From: JAVJSU01 sp040219275
GTDB lineage: Bacteria; Chloroflexota; Anaerolineae; Aggregatilineales; Phototrophicaceae
Length of the DNA: 64,000 nucleotides
Assembly: GCA_040219275.1 (NCBI GenBank)
Contig: JAVJSU010000061.1
Coordinates: 248,001 to 312,000 of the forward strand
Direction of reading: 5' to 3'
Shown in pieces: positions 34,563-43,792 of the stretch. The notes below the pieces were generated by a model, which worked only from the letters and a program-made list of their open reading frames with translations, did not search any database and was not told the origin of the DNA. Within the stretch, counting starts at the first letter, position 1. Every line of letters begins with the position of its first letter. The position numbers and the translations under genes are program-made.

Positions 34563-36503
34563 TTAATTTCCCCCTGCGGCATCAAGATTTACGGCGCGCA
34601 TTTCTGCAGTGGAACTTTTATCATCCACCAATTGCGAGTTATAGATTTCGGCATAGATCGGGCTGGTTTCCATCAAGTCTTGATGTTTGCCCATCGCGGC
34701 GACCCTACCCTTATCCAGCACCAGAATTTGATCGGCGTTTTTCACGGTGGAAATACGCTGGGCGATGACAAAGCTCGTCCGTCCCTGCATCAATAAGTCT
34801 AATGCCGCTTGAATCTGGGCTTCGGTTTCAAAGTCCACACTGCTGGTCGAATCATCCAGAATGAGGATGCTTGGACTTAAGAGCAACGCACGAGCGATGG
34901 CGATACGCTGTTTTTGCCCGCCGGAGAGTGTGGAGCCACGTTCACCGACGGAGGTGTTATACCCATCCGGGAATTCCATGATGAAGTCATGTGCCGCCGC
35001 CGCTTTCGCCGCGGAAATCACTTCGTCATCAGTGGCTTCAGGGCGACCAAACGCAATATTGTCGCGGATAGATCCGCCGAAAAGATTGGTCTCCTGTAGC
35101 ACAATGCCGATTTGCGAGCGCAGGCTGTCTAACGTCACATCACGTACATCATGACCGTCGATCAGCACCGCCCCTTCGCTGACATCATAAAAGCGCGGGA
35201 TGAGGTTGATGATGGTCGTCTTACCGCTTCCGGTTGAACCCAACAGGGCGATTGTCTCACCTGCATGGGCGGTAAAGCTGACCTCGCTTAACACGGCATC
35301 CGATGAATTAAAGTAGCGGAAGGTCACATTGCTGAAGGCGACATTGCCGGTAATGGGTGGCAATTGTTCCGCGCCCTCTTTGTTGGTGACATCGCTTTCA
35401 GCATCCAGAATTTCAAAGATACGCTGTGAAGAAGCTGATGCCTGAGACATCAGGGAAATTATGAACCCCAACTGCCCCAACGGGAAGAAGATATACACCA
35501 GATAGAGTTGGAATTTCTGATATTCGCCGAGCGTCAGGGCGTTATCCACCAGAATGAATCGTCCGGCAAAATACAAAATCGCCGCGCTACCAATGTTTGC
35601 CATCAAGAAGATGAGCGGGAAGAGCACGGAGAAAATCCGACCCACGCGCATTTGCTGGTCAAAGAGATCATCGGTGGAGGCATCAAACTTCTGTTGTTCC
35701 TGCGCCTCACGCACAAAGGCTTGCACCACTTTGATACCGGCGACATTTTCCTGCAAAATCGTATTCATGCGGGAAAGGCGCTTCTGAATTTCGATAAATA
35801 AGGGTTGCGCGACCTTGCCAAACACGGCAAAAAGCATCACCGAGAGCGGTAAAATGGGCAGAATAACGATGGTCAATCGCCAATTGGTGGCGAACAAAAT
35901 AATCAACGTGGCGAACAGCAATAAGAACGCCTGCACCGTGAGGATTAAGCCCTGTGCGATGAATAGACGCACTTTTTCCACATCGTCCGTTGCTCGGATC
36001 ATGAGTTGTCCGGTCTGGTTTTGATCGTAATAGCTGAACGATAGGCGCTGTAGCTTGGAGAAAATCTGGTTACGCATATCGAACGCCAACCCTTGCGAGG
36101 TCGTTTCTGCCATGTATGTCTGCAAAAACGAGAACAACCCGCGGGCGATTGAAAACAGGATGATGAAAATAACCGAGTTAATCAACAGGGTTTCAGCAAC
36201 ATCCGCACGGCTCAAAATTTGTTCGAGCGTTTGTCCGTCGCCGAATTGCTGGACGATCTGTTGTTGTGCAGTCGGGTTCGGGATGCTCTGTAGCTGGTTG
36301 GCGATTGCACCATCCTGCACCGAATTGAGCATACTCTGGATGAGTTCCGGCACGGCGAGTTGCGCGAGTGTTGCGACGACTAAAGACGCATAGGCAATAA
36401 TGACCGGGCGCTTCTGGTTGCCTAAATAGCGGATGGCACGACGCAATCCATTATTAGGCTCTCCGGCGGTAGATTGCCGTCCGTTCATGGCTTGTGATTG
36501 CAA
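34563..36503 (-). CDS. ABC exporter half-transporter, partner A
   Basis: 646 residues from TTG 36503, which has AAAGGGG seven bases upstream; an ATG at 36488 is possible but poorly spaced. Six-helix domain (about 30-350) with an insertion QLQSIPNPTAQQQIVQQFGD between the first two helices, then ATPase domain: Walker A GSTGSGKTT, Q-loop LQETNLFGGS, signature LSGGQKQRIAIARA, Walker B SILILDDSTSS, and H-loop written IAQRIST. The Walker B ends in DD instead of DE and the H-loop His is Gln, the usual signs of the catalytically degenerate site in heterodimeric ABC exporters. Partner B keeps DE and His. Confidence 0.93.
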   Translation of the reverse strand: MQSQAMNGRQSTAGEPNNGLRRAIRYLGNQKRPVIIAYASLVVATLAQLAVPELIQSMLNSVQDGAIANQLQSIPNPTAQQQIVQQFGDGQTLEQILSRADVAETLLINSVIFIILFSIARGLFSFLQTYMAETTSQGLAFDMRNQIFSKLQRLSFSYYDQNQTGQLMIRATDDVEKVRLFIAQGLILTVQAFLLLFATLIILFATNWRLTIVILPILPLSVMLFAVFGKVAQPLFIEIQKRLSRMNTILQENVAGIKVVQAFVREAQEQQKFDASTDDLFDQQMRVGRIFSVLFPLIFLMANIGSAAILYFAGRFILVDNALTLGEYQKFQLYLVYIFFPLGQLGFIISLMSQASASSQRIFEILDAESDVTNKEGAEQLPPITGNVAFSNVTFRYFNSSDAVLSEVSFTAHAGETIALLGSTGSGKTTIINLIPRFYDVSEGAVLIDGHDVRDVTLDSLRSQIGIVLQETNLFGGSIRDNIAFGRPEATDDEVISAAKAAAAHDFIMEFPDGYNTSVGERGSTLSGGQKQRIAIARALLLSPSILILDDSTSSVDFETEAQIQAALDLLMQGRTSFVIAQRISTVKNADQILVLDKGRVAAMGKHQDLMETSPIYAEIYNSQLVDDKSSTAEMRAVNLDAAGGN

Positions 36504-36573
36504 GTTGTATCCCCTTTAAGTATTTATTGAAGTTATACGCTGGTTTATCTGAGTGTAGTGGTGATTTATGGCG

Positions 36574-37179
36574 CTAGCGTGATTGCACGCCACCGTTCAA
36601 AAATAGATCGACAAGTTGCCCGATTTTATTTTCGATAACCTCGTGCGTGTCGTCCTTCGTTTTGGGATTCATACCATAGCTGAAGATCATGCCCGTGAAG
36701 GCGGTTGCCAGTAATGCCGTATCAAGATCACCACGGATCGTACCGTTTTCGATTTGATGCGCGAAGTAAGCCTGAAATAATTCACGCCGATGCGCGCCAC
36801 TTTGTGCTAATTTTTCGTGCAATTCCGGTACTTGATGCCCCTCGCACATCATAAAGCGCATAATATCATGCCCTTTACTAATTTTCTCTACGAGATAGAT
36901 GCCAAGAAGGTTCAAATCTAATCTTAAATCACCAGTAAAGTCCTCATTGATGAGGCGCTCTAGCAAAGGATTGCCAGAATATTCATCAATTGCCGTTGCC
37001 ATCAGAGTCACTTTATTACCAAAGTGGCGAAAGATCGTCACTTCATTAACCTCAGCGACGGCGGCAACCCGACGGGTCGTGGCACGGGCATATCCTACCT
37101 TTAGCAAGACCTGAACGGCGGCTTCGATGATGCGTTGGCGTGTGTCAAGCGTGGTATCTATAGTCGCAGGTTCGGGCAT
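36574..37179 (-). CDS. TetR family repressor of the adjacent ABC exporter
   Basis: 201 residues from the ATG at 37179, which has GGAGAG just upstream; the longer frame starting at 37242 runs through the operator. N-terminal TetR helix-turn-helix: TRQRIIEAAVQVLLKVGYARATTRRVAAVAEVNEVTIFRHFGNK, with the usual YxxF-like recognition region. The ligand-binding half contains FMMCEGHQVPELHEKLAQ and a late FTGMIFSYGMN helix. It is the first gene before the two ABC exporter genes, with a perfect palindromic operator covering its own promoter region, so autorepression and control of the exporter are likely. The inducer is unknown. Confidence 0.9.
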   Translation of the reverse strand: MPEPATIDTTLDTRQRIIEAAVQVLLKVGYARATTRRVAAVAEVNEVTIFRHFGNKVTLMATAIDEYSGNPLLERLINEDFTGDLRLDLNLLGIYLVEKISKGHDIMRFMMCEGHQVPELHEKLAQSGAHRRELFQAYFAHQIENGTIRGDLDTALLATAFTGMIFSYGMNPKTKDDTHEVIENKIGQLVDLFLNGGVQSR

Positions 37180-37189
37180 AGACTCTCCA

Positions 37190-37215
37190 TGTATGCAAGT
37201 AACTACTTGCATACA
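37190..37215. promoter_or_regulatory. TetR operator, perfect 26-bp palindrome
   Basis: Half-sites TGTATGCAAGTA (37190-37201) and TACTTGCATACA (37204-37215) are exact inverted repeats separated by two bases. The site begins 10 bp upstream of the TetR ATG. A TTGACA -35 box lies at 37242-37237 on the minus strand; with normal spacing the operator overlaps the -10 and the start of transcription, where bound TetR would block RNA polymerase. No other copy was seen in the window. Confidence 0.85.
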
Positions 37216-37435
37216 TTTTGGACTAAAAAAAGCAAATGTCAAGTGTTTTCAACGAATTTTGCAACATTCAGCAGTGCTTGACGATATAACGAGTAGAAGT
37301 GAAGGTCACGGAATATTGATCTTCAAGTCTGATTCTCTCATACTCTCCCTCGAGCCGTGTGTGCAAACATGCGGCTCTACACTTTTAAGCGACCAGCGAT
37401 TTCGACCAGTCTACGTTTCTTTGCAGAGTTTGGTT

Positions 37436-38761
37436 TTACAGTGGAGAATCGAAGGCAAAATCGAGATAAGGTTCGCCGCTATCGGGCAATTTTCCACTCT
37501 CTAATTCGATGAATTGTGGTGCGATATTGCGTAATTTATCCACGCGTTCGTGCATGGGTATGATCGATATTTTGGGGAAGATGACCGTGAAGATATAGCC
37601 ATTGTCTTCGTATAGGTCTTTAAAGCGCATTCCGGCTTTACGAAGCAAGTCTTCAACATCCTCACGGCTCACATCCGCGTAAGACTCCCCTTGCCCCGAA
37701 GCAACAGACTCCATGTTTTTCAGAATCGCCCGCATTTCCGTGACTACCGTCTTATAGGTATTGGAAATCGCCCGCTGATAATAGAGAGTTTGTCCGTCTG
37801 TGGCATTTTTGAGGACACGCTGAGCTTCCTGTGCGCGAGAATCCCATGCCGTGACCAAAGACCGCACTTCGTCGAGAAAATTGAGCAATATCGTAGAATC
37901 CGTGCCTAGCGATACGGAAGATACTGGAGTAATAAGCTGATGGTTGATGATCGCGTGGAGTTCCGCACCGACCTGCCGCGTACTATTGATCCGCTTATTG
38001 ACATCTTTTTCCAGCATTCGTTCCAACAAATCAATCAAAGCGGGAGGCACATCGGGGCGCAAATCGTGAATCGGTGGCGCGGGTTTAGTGAAGATCGCCA
38101 TAATCATGCCACTGGATGTGGAATCGTCAAAGGGCAACACACCCGTAAGCATTTTATAAATCAGCACGCCAAACGCCCATATATCTGTACGGGCATCCAG
38201 ATCACGCCCATCTAAGGCTTCGGGGCTGAGGTATGCGAGTGTGCCAAGCACGCTATGTGCCTGCGTGACACGACTGCGATTGCCAATGCGTGCGATGCCA
38301 AAGTCGGTTAAACGGGGGGAGCCATCGTCGGCGATGAGGACATTCGCCGGTTTTATATCGCGGTGGATGATATTCAGATGATGCGCCCGTGCCAGCGCGT
38401 CGGACAATTCTAAACTGATGGCAAGGGTGCGCTCAAGCGAGAGTTGATTGGTGACCTGTAGCTCATCAAGCAATGATCCCGCCGAAACATATTCCATTAC
38501 AATATAATGATTGTTATTTTCCTCGAACAACCCCATCACCCTAATAATATTGGGATGGTTGAGTTGGCGAAGTGCCTGTGCCTCTCGCCGGAAACGCTCC
38601 AAAATGGAGTCGTCTTCATCAATAACTTCTTGCTTTAATTGCTTGATCGCCATGTGGCGTTTCAGACGGGTATCGAATGCCTTATACACCACGCCCATGC
38701 CACCATCGCCGATAGTCGCTTCGATCTGGTAACGCTGTGCAAGTAGGGGTTGTTGGCTCAT
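37436..38761 (-). CDS. Serine/threonine protein kinase (PknB/Hanks type), soluble
   Basis: 441 residues. Complete kinase domain (about 10-265): glycine loop IGDGGMGVVYKAFD, VAIK-type MAIKQLK with the ATP lysine, HRDIKPANVLI catalytic loop, DFGIAR, GTLAYLSPEAL activation segment, and the ARTDIWAFGVLIYKMLTG helix. The C-terminal 170 residues (about 270-441) are not a PASTA or TM region: they look helical (LLNFLDEVRSLVTAWDSRAQEAQRVL, then a second segment YFQRAI-like) and end in a hydrophobic beta-rich part; the family is unknown to me. No transmembrane helix, unlike PknB. The FHA-TIR protein at 41629-42861 is a likely reader of phosphothreonine nearby. Confidence 0.92.
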   Translation of the reverse strand: MSQQPLLAQRYQIEATIGDGGMGVVYKAFDTRLKRHMAIKQLKQEVIDEDDSILERFRREAQALRQLNHPNIIRVMGLFEENNNHYIVMEYVSAGSLLDELQVTNQLSLERTLAISLELSDALARAHHLNIIHRDIKPANVLIADDGSPRLTDFGIARIGNRSRVTQAHSVLGTLAYLSPEALDGRDLDARTDIWAFGVLIYKMLTGVLPFDDSTSSGMIMAIFTKPAPPIHDLRPDVPPALIDLLERMLEKDVNKRINSTRQVGAELHAIINHQLITPVSSVSLGTDSTILLNFLDEVRSLVTAWDSRAQEAQRVLKNATDGQTLYYQRAISNTYKTVVTEMRAILKNMESVASGQGESYADVSREDVEDLLRKAGMRFKDLYEDNGYIFTVIFPKISIIPMHERVDKLRNIAPQFIELESGKLPDSGEPYLDFAFDSPL

Positions 38762-38958
38762 AAGGTCACCGATTCTTGTTGTGATGATGAATAGAAACTA
38801 GCGTAACATAGTTGATATGGTTAATGCACGACGCTCAAAATCGCCTATATACTGAGATGAGTGTAAATTAGAAACGATAACATTTCTATTATAGAGGATT
38901 TGGTACGTTCGTAGCACATAATTATTTCCAGTACACGCAAAACAAACGAGGAGCAAGC

Positions 38959-39906
38959 ATGGCGAACAAAACTTATCGCGTGTATATCAGTAGCACCCAT
39001 GACGATTTACATGATTTTCGTGATGCAGTTGTTGATTCCGTCGTAAAGTTAGGGATGTTGCCGATTGCACGGGACGAAATTGGATTGGCAAACGATGCCA
39101 GCGCGGAATTCCTACATTCACAAATGGGAAATGCACAGGTGTTTATCGGCATTTATGCCCATCAATACGGCTCAATTTCCAGCGCATGGGATAAATCATT
39201 GATCGAAATGGAATATGAAATCGCACGGGAAAACAAGCTCAAAAGTTTGTTCTTTTTCGTTGATCCCGGCGCGATGTGGCAAGGAAATCTGATTGATCGG
39301 GGTGAAGGCGCAGAACGGTTGGCGAAGTTCAAAAACCGTATTCATCACGAAGCAGTCTACAATACTTTTTCCACTAAAGACGATTTACAGGTCAAGGTGA
39401 TGAGCGGACTGCATCAAATTATTGAGCAAATGCACCGTGATGACGGCACGATGACCGTACAATCTGTTTTCGGCGTGCCGCTCAAAAATGACCAATTCAA
39501 AAGCGATGTGTTCATGATTATGCCGTTCAGGGAAAAATTTATGGCGGTCTATGGCGACCATATCAAACCAACGATGGAACGGGGTGGCTTAAAAATTATT
39601 CGTGGGGATGATTTCTTCTCTGAAAACGCGATTGTTGATGAAATTTGGGCGGCAATTTATCACTCAAAAATAGTGGTTGCGGAATGCACAGACCGCAATC
39701 CGAATGTGTATTATGAACTCGGCATCGCCCACGCAATTGGCAAACCAAGTATCTTGATTGTGCAGGATATTGAGGATATTCCGTTTGATTTGCGCCACCT
39801 ACGGATCATTGTCTATCAGCCCACGCCGGAAAGTCTGAAAGATCTGGAAATTCAGCTGGAAAAAGCCTGTCAGGGATTGTTGAACGACTTACACCAGCGC
39901 AATTGA
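38959..39906 (+). CDS. DUF4062 protein with nucleoside 2-deoxyribosyltransferase-like C-domain
   Basis: 315 residues, ATG 38959 with GGAG upstream. The N-terminal domain (about 5-110) is DUF4062: RVYISSTHDDLHDFRDAVVD, then PIARDE, FIGIYAHQYG and SLIEMEYEIA, a TIR/Rossmann-like fold often used as a sensor or effector head on STAND-type defence proteins. The C-terminal domain (about 183-310) has DVFMIMPFREKF and NPNVYYELGIAHAIGKPSILI plus PFDLRHLRIIVY, a pattern of nucleoside 2-deoxyribosyltransferase-like/TIR-like domains in which Glu253 (YYELG) sits at the catalytic position. Both domains may act on nucleotides such as NAD+. Single gene, convergent with the histidine kinase gene (9 bp between the stops). 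Confidence 0.75.
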   Translation: MANKTYRVYISSTHDDLHDFRDAVVDSVVKLGMLPIARDEIGLANDASAEFLHSQMGNAQVFIGIYAHQYGSISSAWDKSLIEMEYEIARENKLKSLFFFVDPGAMWQGNLIDRGEGAERLAKFKNRIHHEAVYNTFSTKDDLQVKVMSGLHQIIEQMHRDDGTMTVQSVFGVPLKNDQFKSDVFMIMPFREKFMAVYGDHIKPTMERGGLKIIRGDDFFSENAIVDEIWAAIYHSKIVVAECTDRNPNVYYELGIAHAIGKPSILIVQDIEDIPFDLRHLRIIVYQPTPESLKDLEIQLEKACQGLLNDLHQRN

Positions 39907-39915
39907 TTTATGTGG

Positions 39916-41517
39916 CTAAACTGTTGCCACTTCGGACGAGTCTGTTGTATGGGGCATGATTTCTAACGGCAAGGTAAAGATAAATTTTGCGCCATTGCCC
40001 GGTTCGCTTTCTACCCAGATGGTGCCACCGTGCGCTTCGATTGCAAGGCGACAGAACGCCAGCCCCAAGCCGATGCCGCGTGGCGCATCTTTGTATTTGA
40101 CGCGATTAAATTTGTCGAAAATGCGTTGTTGCATATTGTGGGGGATGCCGGGTCCCGAATCTGCAATTGTGATGAGGACATGCTTTTCTGCCCCATTGTC
40201 TGACTCAGCAAGCCTCGCACTCAGGATTATTTCGCCATCATCAGGGGTATATTTGCTGGCGTTTTCTAGCAAATTGATGACCACGCGCACCATCATATCG
40301 CCATCAATCATCACCATCGGCAAATTGTTGTCCAGATTGAAGCGGATTTTCTGTCCGCTCTCCAAGGCGATGGGCTGTACAAGTTGCACCGCGTCTGCTA
40401 ATAAGACGCGCAATTCCATCGGCTGTTGGTCCAAAATTGCTTTGCCTTCTTCAAGGCGGCGAACATCCAGCAAACTATCAACCAGTCGGCGTAATTGGCG
40501 TGTGCTCTGGATACCAATTTGGAGCAGAGTCAGCACGGCAGGATTTTCATGGTTTGCCAGTACCTTGCCTAATTTGTTGATGCTACCGTTAATCGTATGC
40601 AGAGGACCGCGCAAATCGTGATAGACCATCGCAGAAAGATCACCACGCAATTGCTCCAGTTCCATCTGTGTGGTCGCATCATGAAGCACCCATTCGACCA
40701 ATTCACGCCCACGTAAGCGCAATCGTCGCGCACGCACGCTCACCGGAATTTCTGCGCGGTCTTGCTTAATTGCAAGCGTATTATAGCTATGTTCCTGCTC
40801 AAACGTTACGCCTTCCAATTTTCCGTTTAGCATAAGGGAGTCGCTGATACCATGAACGACGGAAATTGGCTGATTGAGGAGTTGCTTACGGGAATAGTCC
40901 AGAAAATCACACATTTTCGGGTTCACCTCAAGGATGGTGCCGTCTAATGATGTGAGTAACATTGGCACTACGGACCCATCAAAGAGATGTTCATAGCGGG
41001 TATCCCCTGTTTGGGCGGCGTTAAAATTTGTCGCGTTGGTAATGGCGATGGACGCAAGCGAGGCAACTTCTTCCAGCATATGTATATCGGATTGTGTGAA
41101 ATATTCGACTGCGGGGTGCATCAATATCAGCGCGCCGAACACGTTAAAATCATTTTTGAGAGGTACGCCGATTGCGGATCCGTCTTTGGGTCCACTGCGA
41201 ACAAACGACCAGCGCGGATCAGATGCTATGCTGTGAACATTGACCGTTCGGCGACTATGATAGACAAAACCCAACAGACCATGCGTGACAAGCGTCTGCC
41301 AGAAATCTTCTTTAAGCTGATTCCCAATATCCAGAACGAAGGCTTCTTCAATCGTGTCATCATCTTTAAAGGTGACGACACAGCCATATGTGGCATCAAA
41401 GATATCACCAATGGTTGTGAGCATTTTTTGAAGAATCAGAGATTTATCAAGCCGTTGATCGTGCAACATACGTGATAAAGTATAAAGTGCTTCAAAATCC
41501 CACTGATGATCCGTCAT
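39916..41517 (-). CDS. Sensor histidine kinase with GAF and PAS domains, soluble
   Basis: 533 residues from the ATG at 41517 (GAGGG upstream); the in-frame ATG at 41553 adds twelve residues. Domains in order: GAF (about 15-165), PAS (about 175-275: DGSVVPMLLTSLDGTILEVN), HisKA with H-box MVYHDLRGPLHTINGS, and HATPase_c with N-box VINLLENASKYTPDDGE, G1 ADSGPGIP, and G2 RGIGLGLAFCRLA. No transmembrane helices, so it is a cytoplasmic sensor of small molecules or redox signals through GAF/PAS. The cognate response regulator is not adjacent; the nearest is at 44787-45620. It is the reverse-strand neighbour of the DUF4062 gene. Confidence 0.9.
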   Translation of the reverse strand: MTDHQWDFEALYTLSRMLHDQRLDKSLILQKMLTTIGDIFDATYGCVVTFKDDDTIEEAFVLDIGNQLKEDFWQTLVTHGLLGFVYHSRRTVNVHSIASDPRWSFVRSGPKDGSAIGVPLKNDFNVFGALILMHPAVEYFTQSDIHMLEEVASLASIAITNATNFNAAQTGDTRYEHLFDGSVVPMLLTSLDGTILEVNPKMCDFLDYSRKQLLNQPISVVHGISDSLMLNGKLEGVTFEQEHSYNTLAIKQDRAEIPVSVRARRLRLRGRELVEWVLHDATTQMELEQLRGDLSAMVYHDLRGPLHTINGSINKLGKVLANHENPAVLTLLQIGIQSTRQLRRLVDSLLDVRRLEEGKAILDQQPMELRVLLADAVQLVQPIALESGQKIRFNLDNNLPMVMIDGDMMVRVVINLLENASKYTPDDGEIILSARLAESDNGAEKHVLITIADSGPGIPHNMQQRIFDKFNRVKYKDAPRGIGLGLAFCRLAIEAHGGTIWVESEPGNGAKFIFTLPLEIMPHTTDSSEVATV

Positions 41518-41628
41518 ACTGCCCTCAAGAATATTTAGCAAATATCCACTCATGGTAAAGCAAAAATTCGCCCGATGCTACACATTCAGACGAATTTCTT
41601 TAAAAATTCATTATAGTGTCAATTCATA

Positions 41629-42861
41629 TTACGATTTTAGCCGCTGAATTTCCGCAATCACCTGCTGAAAAGCGACCTGTGGCAAGGCTGGATTATAGTC
41701 AATCTGAACGTGTTTATCTGATCCGATGGGAAGTTGATCGACCAGATCACGCACGAGTAAGATCACAGGCTTTTCACGATTATGAAAATGCCGCCAATTG
41801 CGTCGCACAAGGTCAGAATCCATCGAGGACTCGGTGATAATGACGAGTAATAACCAGCATTCAAGACGCGCCTGTTCTACCGCATTTCGCCAATCATTAC
41901 TGCCTTTAATCAGGTATTGATCGACCCATGCGCCGATCTTGTCTTCTTGCAAGCTGTGGAGCAATGGGGCAACCGTGCTTTCCCAATCCTCACGTGCATA
42001 GGTAATGAGTATCTGGTCTTTAAGGTCGGTCTGTTCCAAACCCGTTCCGAGTACAGTCTCATTGTTCTGATTTTGCATCGAAAGCGTAGGCATTTGCTCC
42101 GGTGTGGTGGTCTTACGCCGTTGTTTTTTGGTATCGGTAATATAGCGGGTTGGGAGTTCATCCGTATCATCGAGCGACCGCGTGGGTGCGTTCGCAATCG
42201 CCTGATCCGCCGAGGTGGAATAGCGCATTTGCACCATCATCCCGATTTGAATGATGTCGTTGGGTGTAAGCATCCGATCATCAGTGAGTAACTCACCATT
42301 AACCATCGTGCCATTTGTGGAACCGAGGTCTTCAATCTTGTAATTGCGTCCGGCGAGGGTCAACATAAAATGCTCGCGGCTCATTTCCGGTTCTACAAGC
42401 ACAATATCGTTCGTCACACCCCGCCCAACTTTGATACTTGCCTCATTGAGGGGATAAATAGATGGCTCATTTTGAGAATTTAAGGTGACGATCAGATAAT
42501 GGGCAAGCGTGGGTGCATCACCAATCTGAAGCTCATTGGGCTTAATTTCCGTAGTTTCGTCATTGGGTTCACCAAGATGATATTCAAAAGTGATTGAATC
42601 ACCCAATTCGATAATACAACGCGATTTGAGCACCCATACGCCATCTACGGGTTGCCCGTTTACATACGTACCATTACTAGAGCTTAAGTCCTCAAGTTCA
42701 TAGCCGTCCTCTGACCTACGAAGCACAACATGCTCACGGCTAACTTCGTTATCATGAATGATGATGTCATTTTTGCTCCCGCGCCCGATAATCATCTCAT
42801 CCTTGTCTAAAGGATAAGTTGTATTGGGGTTGGGTCCGCGACGCATGATTAAATAGCTCAT
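41629..42861 (-). CDS. Tandem FHA domains fused to a C-terminal TIR domain
   Basis: 410 residues. FHA1 (about 5-95): IIGRGSKNDI (Arg27), SREH (41-44), NGT (63-65). FHA2 (about 122-212): VGRGVTNDI (Arg147), SREH (161-164), NGT (183-185). Both keep all phosphothreonine-binding residues. A linker of about 65 residues rich in Thr and Gln leads to a TIR domain (283-375): ILITYARED, GAWVDQ, SNDWRNAVEQ and LLLVIITESS. In known NAD-cleaving TIRs a Glu normally sits two or three residues after the Trp in WxxE-type segments, but here it reads WRNAV, so NADase activity is doubtful. Possibly a phosphorylation-guided adaptor. It is upstream of the histidine kinase gene on the same strand. Confidence 0.85.
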   Translation of the reverse strand: MSYLIMRRGPNPNTTYPLDKDEMIIGRGSKNDIIIHDNEVSREHVVLRRSEDGYELEDLSSSNGTYVNGQPVDGVWVLKSRCIIELGDSITFEYHLGEPNDETTEIKPNELQIGDAPTLAHYLIVTLNSQNEPSIYPLNEASIKVGRGVTNDIVLVEPEMSREHFMLTLAGRNYKIEDLGSTNGTMVNGELLTDDRMLTPNDIIQIGMMVQMRYSTSADQAIANAPTRSLDDTDELPTRYITDTKKQRRKTTTPEQMPTLSMQNQNNETVLGTGLEQTDLKDQILITYAREDWESTVAPLLHSLQEDKIGAWVDQYLIKGSNDWRNAVEQARLECWLLLVIITESSMDSDLVRRNWRHFHNREKPVILLVRDLVDQLPIGSDKHVQIDYNPALPQVAFQQVIAEIQRLKS

Positions 42862-43114
42862 AGGGTTTAATAAACGCGTTTATAAGTCATTGAATATGGT
42901 TTAATTCTATCAGAAAACATGGTTCTTCGTGCTCGAATTCATAAGCTGAACAATTTACTAACAGTTAATCAAACGTGCGTATGATCTAAATTAAGTAAAA
43001 TTTAGCTAATTTTTAGAAAAATGTGTACTCAGTATCTTTTAATTACGCCTAAAATCGCATATTGTTATGATAGGGTTTGAATTTATTAACACGTTCGAAT
43101 GGTAGGTTCACAGT

Positions 43115-43366
43115 ATGGCAACGGGTACGCATCCCGCCGAACGATACATTGATGAATACAACACAGCTTACCATGATGTTTACGGACAATCACCAAAAGT
43201 GTATTACATCGGCAATCAATGGTATCAAGTTAATGGTGAAATGATCCACCACACGATGATGGTGAGTGAAATCAGCCGATTAAAAGACCTTGCCTTCATC
43301 CAGAAACGTCACGCTCGGCAACAAAGTGTACTTTCCCGCCTTATTCAAAAATTACGCTCAATGTAG
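43115..43366 (+). CDS. Small hypothetical protein
   Basis: 83 residues. The central part YGQSPKVYYIGNQWYQVNGEMIHHTMM has a Trp/Tyr-rich beta hairpin and is followed by a basic helix (ISRLKDLAFIQKRHARQQSVLSRL). I do not recognise the family. No signal or membrane segment. The start ATG at 43115 is preceded by a weak GGTAGG site. It overlaps the convergent membrane protein gene by 9 bp. A candidate promoter TTACGC-17-TATGAT lies about 50 bases upstream. Confidence 0.55.
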   Translation: MATGTHPAERYIDEYNTAYHDVYGQSPKVYYIGNQWYQVNGEMIHHTMMVSEISRLKDLAFIQKRHARQQSVLSRLIQKLRSM

Positions 43367-43792
43367 TCCATTATTAACGATCACCCGTTGTTGAAGTGTT
43401 TCTTTTAGGCGTGCAAATTCTGTAAGGTGCGCCGCATGACATTGAAGCACTGTGCGTCCGGCATCATCCCAGATGGTCAAAACCCGTTTCTGTGCTTGCT
43501 CACCCAGATGCCACGCTTTGAGCGCAGAATATGAATAATATCGCGGGACGTAGATACGCGTCCGAATGCCCTCCTCCAGCACATCCACCCCTTCTTGCCA
43601 GATATACAGCGCGGGAAGTGCTAACAACACCAGCATCAGCAGAAAACGCGGATCAAAAAATGCCGCTGACATCCCCTTCACGATAAGGATTGTTCCGATG
43701 ATTAATACGATGGGCAACAACCAGAATACCATCAATAAAGCGCGGTAAGGTTGCGGCAGACGATGTGTACTGAGCACGGTTTGTCCTGTCAT
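43358..43792 (-). CDS. Membrane protein with two helices and PH-like C-domain
   Basis: 144 residues. Two hydrophobic helices (about 19-40 ALLMVFWLLPIVLIIGTILI and about 48-66 LLMLVLLALPALYIW) precede a strand-rich domain (DVLEEGIRTRIYVPRYYSY, AQKRVLTIWDDAGRTVLQC, FARLKETL) that looks like a small PH-type domain. The family is not identified. Its ATG overlaps the stop of the upstream gene by one base (TGATG), a sign of translational coupling. Confidence 0.65.
   Translation of the reverse strand: MTGQTVLSTHRLPQPYRALLMVFWLLPIVLIIGTILIVKGMSAAFFDPRFLLMLVLLALPALYIWQEGVDVLEEGIRTRIYVPRYYSYSALKAWHLGEQAQKRVLTIWDDAGRTVLQCHAAHLTEFARLKETLQQRVIVNNGLH

Noticed and set aside
37180..37242. Extension of the TetR gene upstream of ATG 37179
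   Set aside because: It runs through the operator and promoter region; ATG 37179 has its own ribosome site.
37352..37377. Hairpin GAGCCG...CGGCTC similar to the start of a group II intron domain V
   Set aside because: Only the GAGCCGTGTG half resembles domain V; the 34-nt fold, the bulge and the downstream intron parts are missing, and no reverse transcriptase is near. It is at most a degenerate remnant or coincidence.
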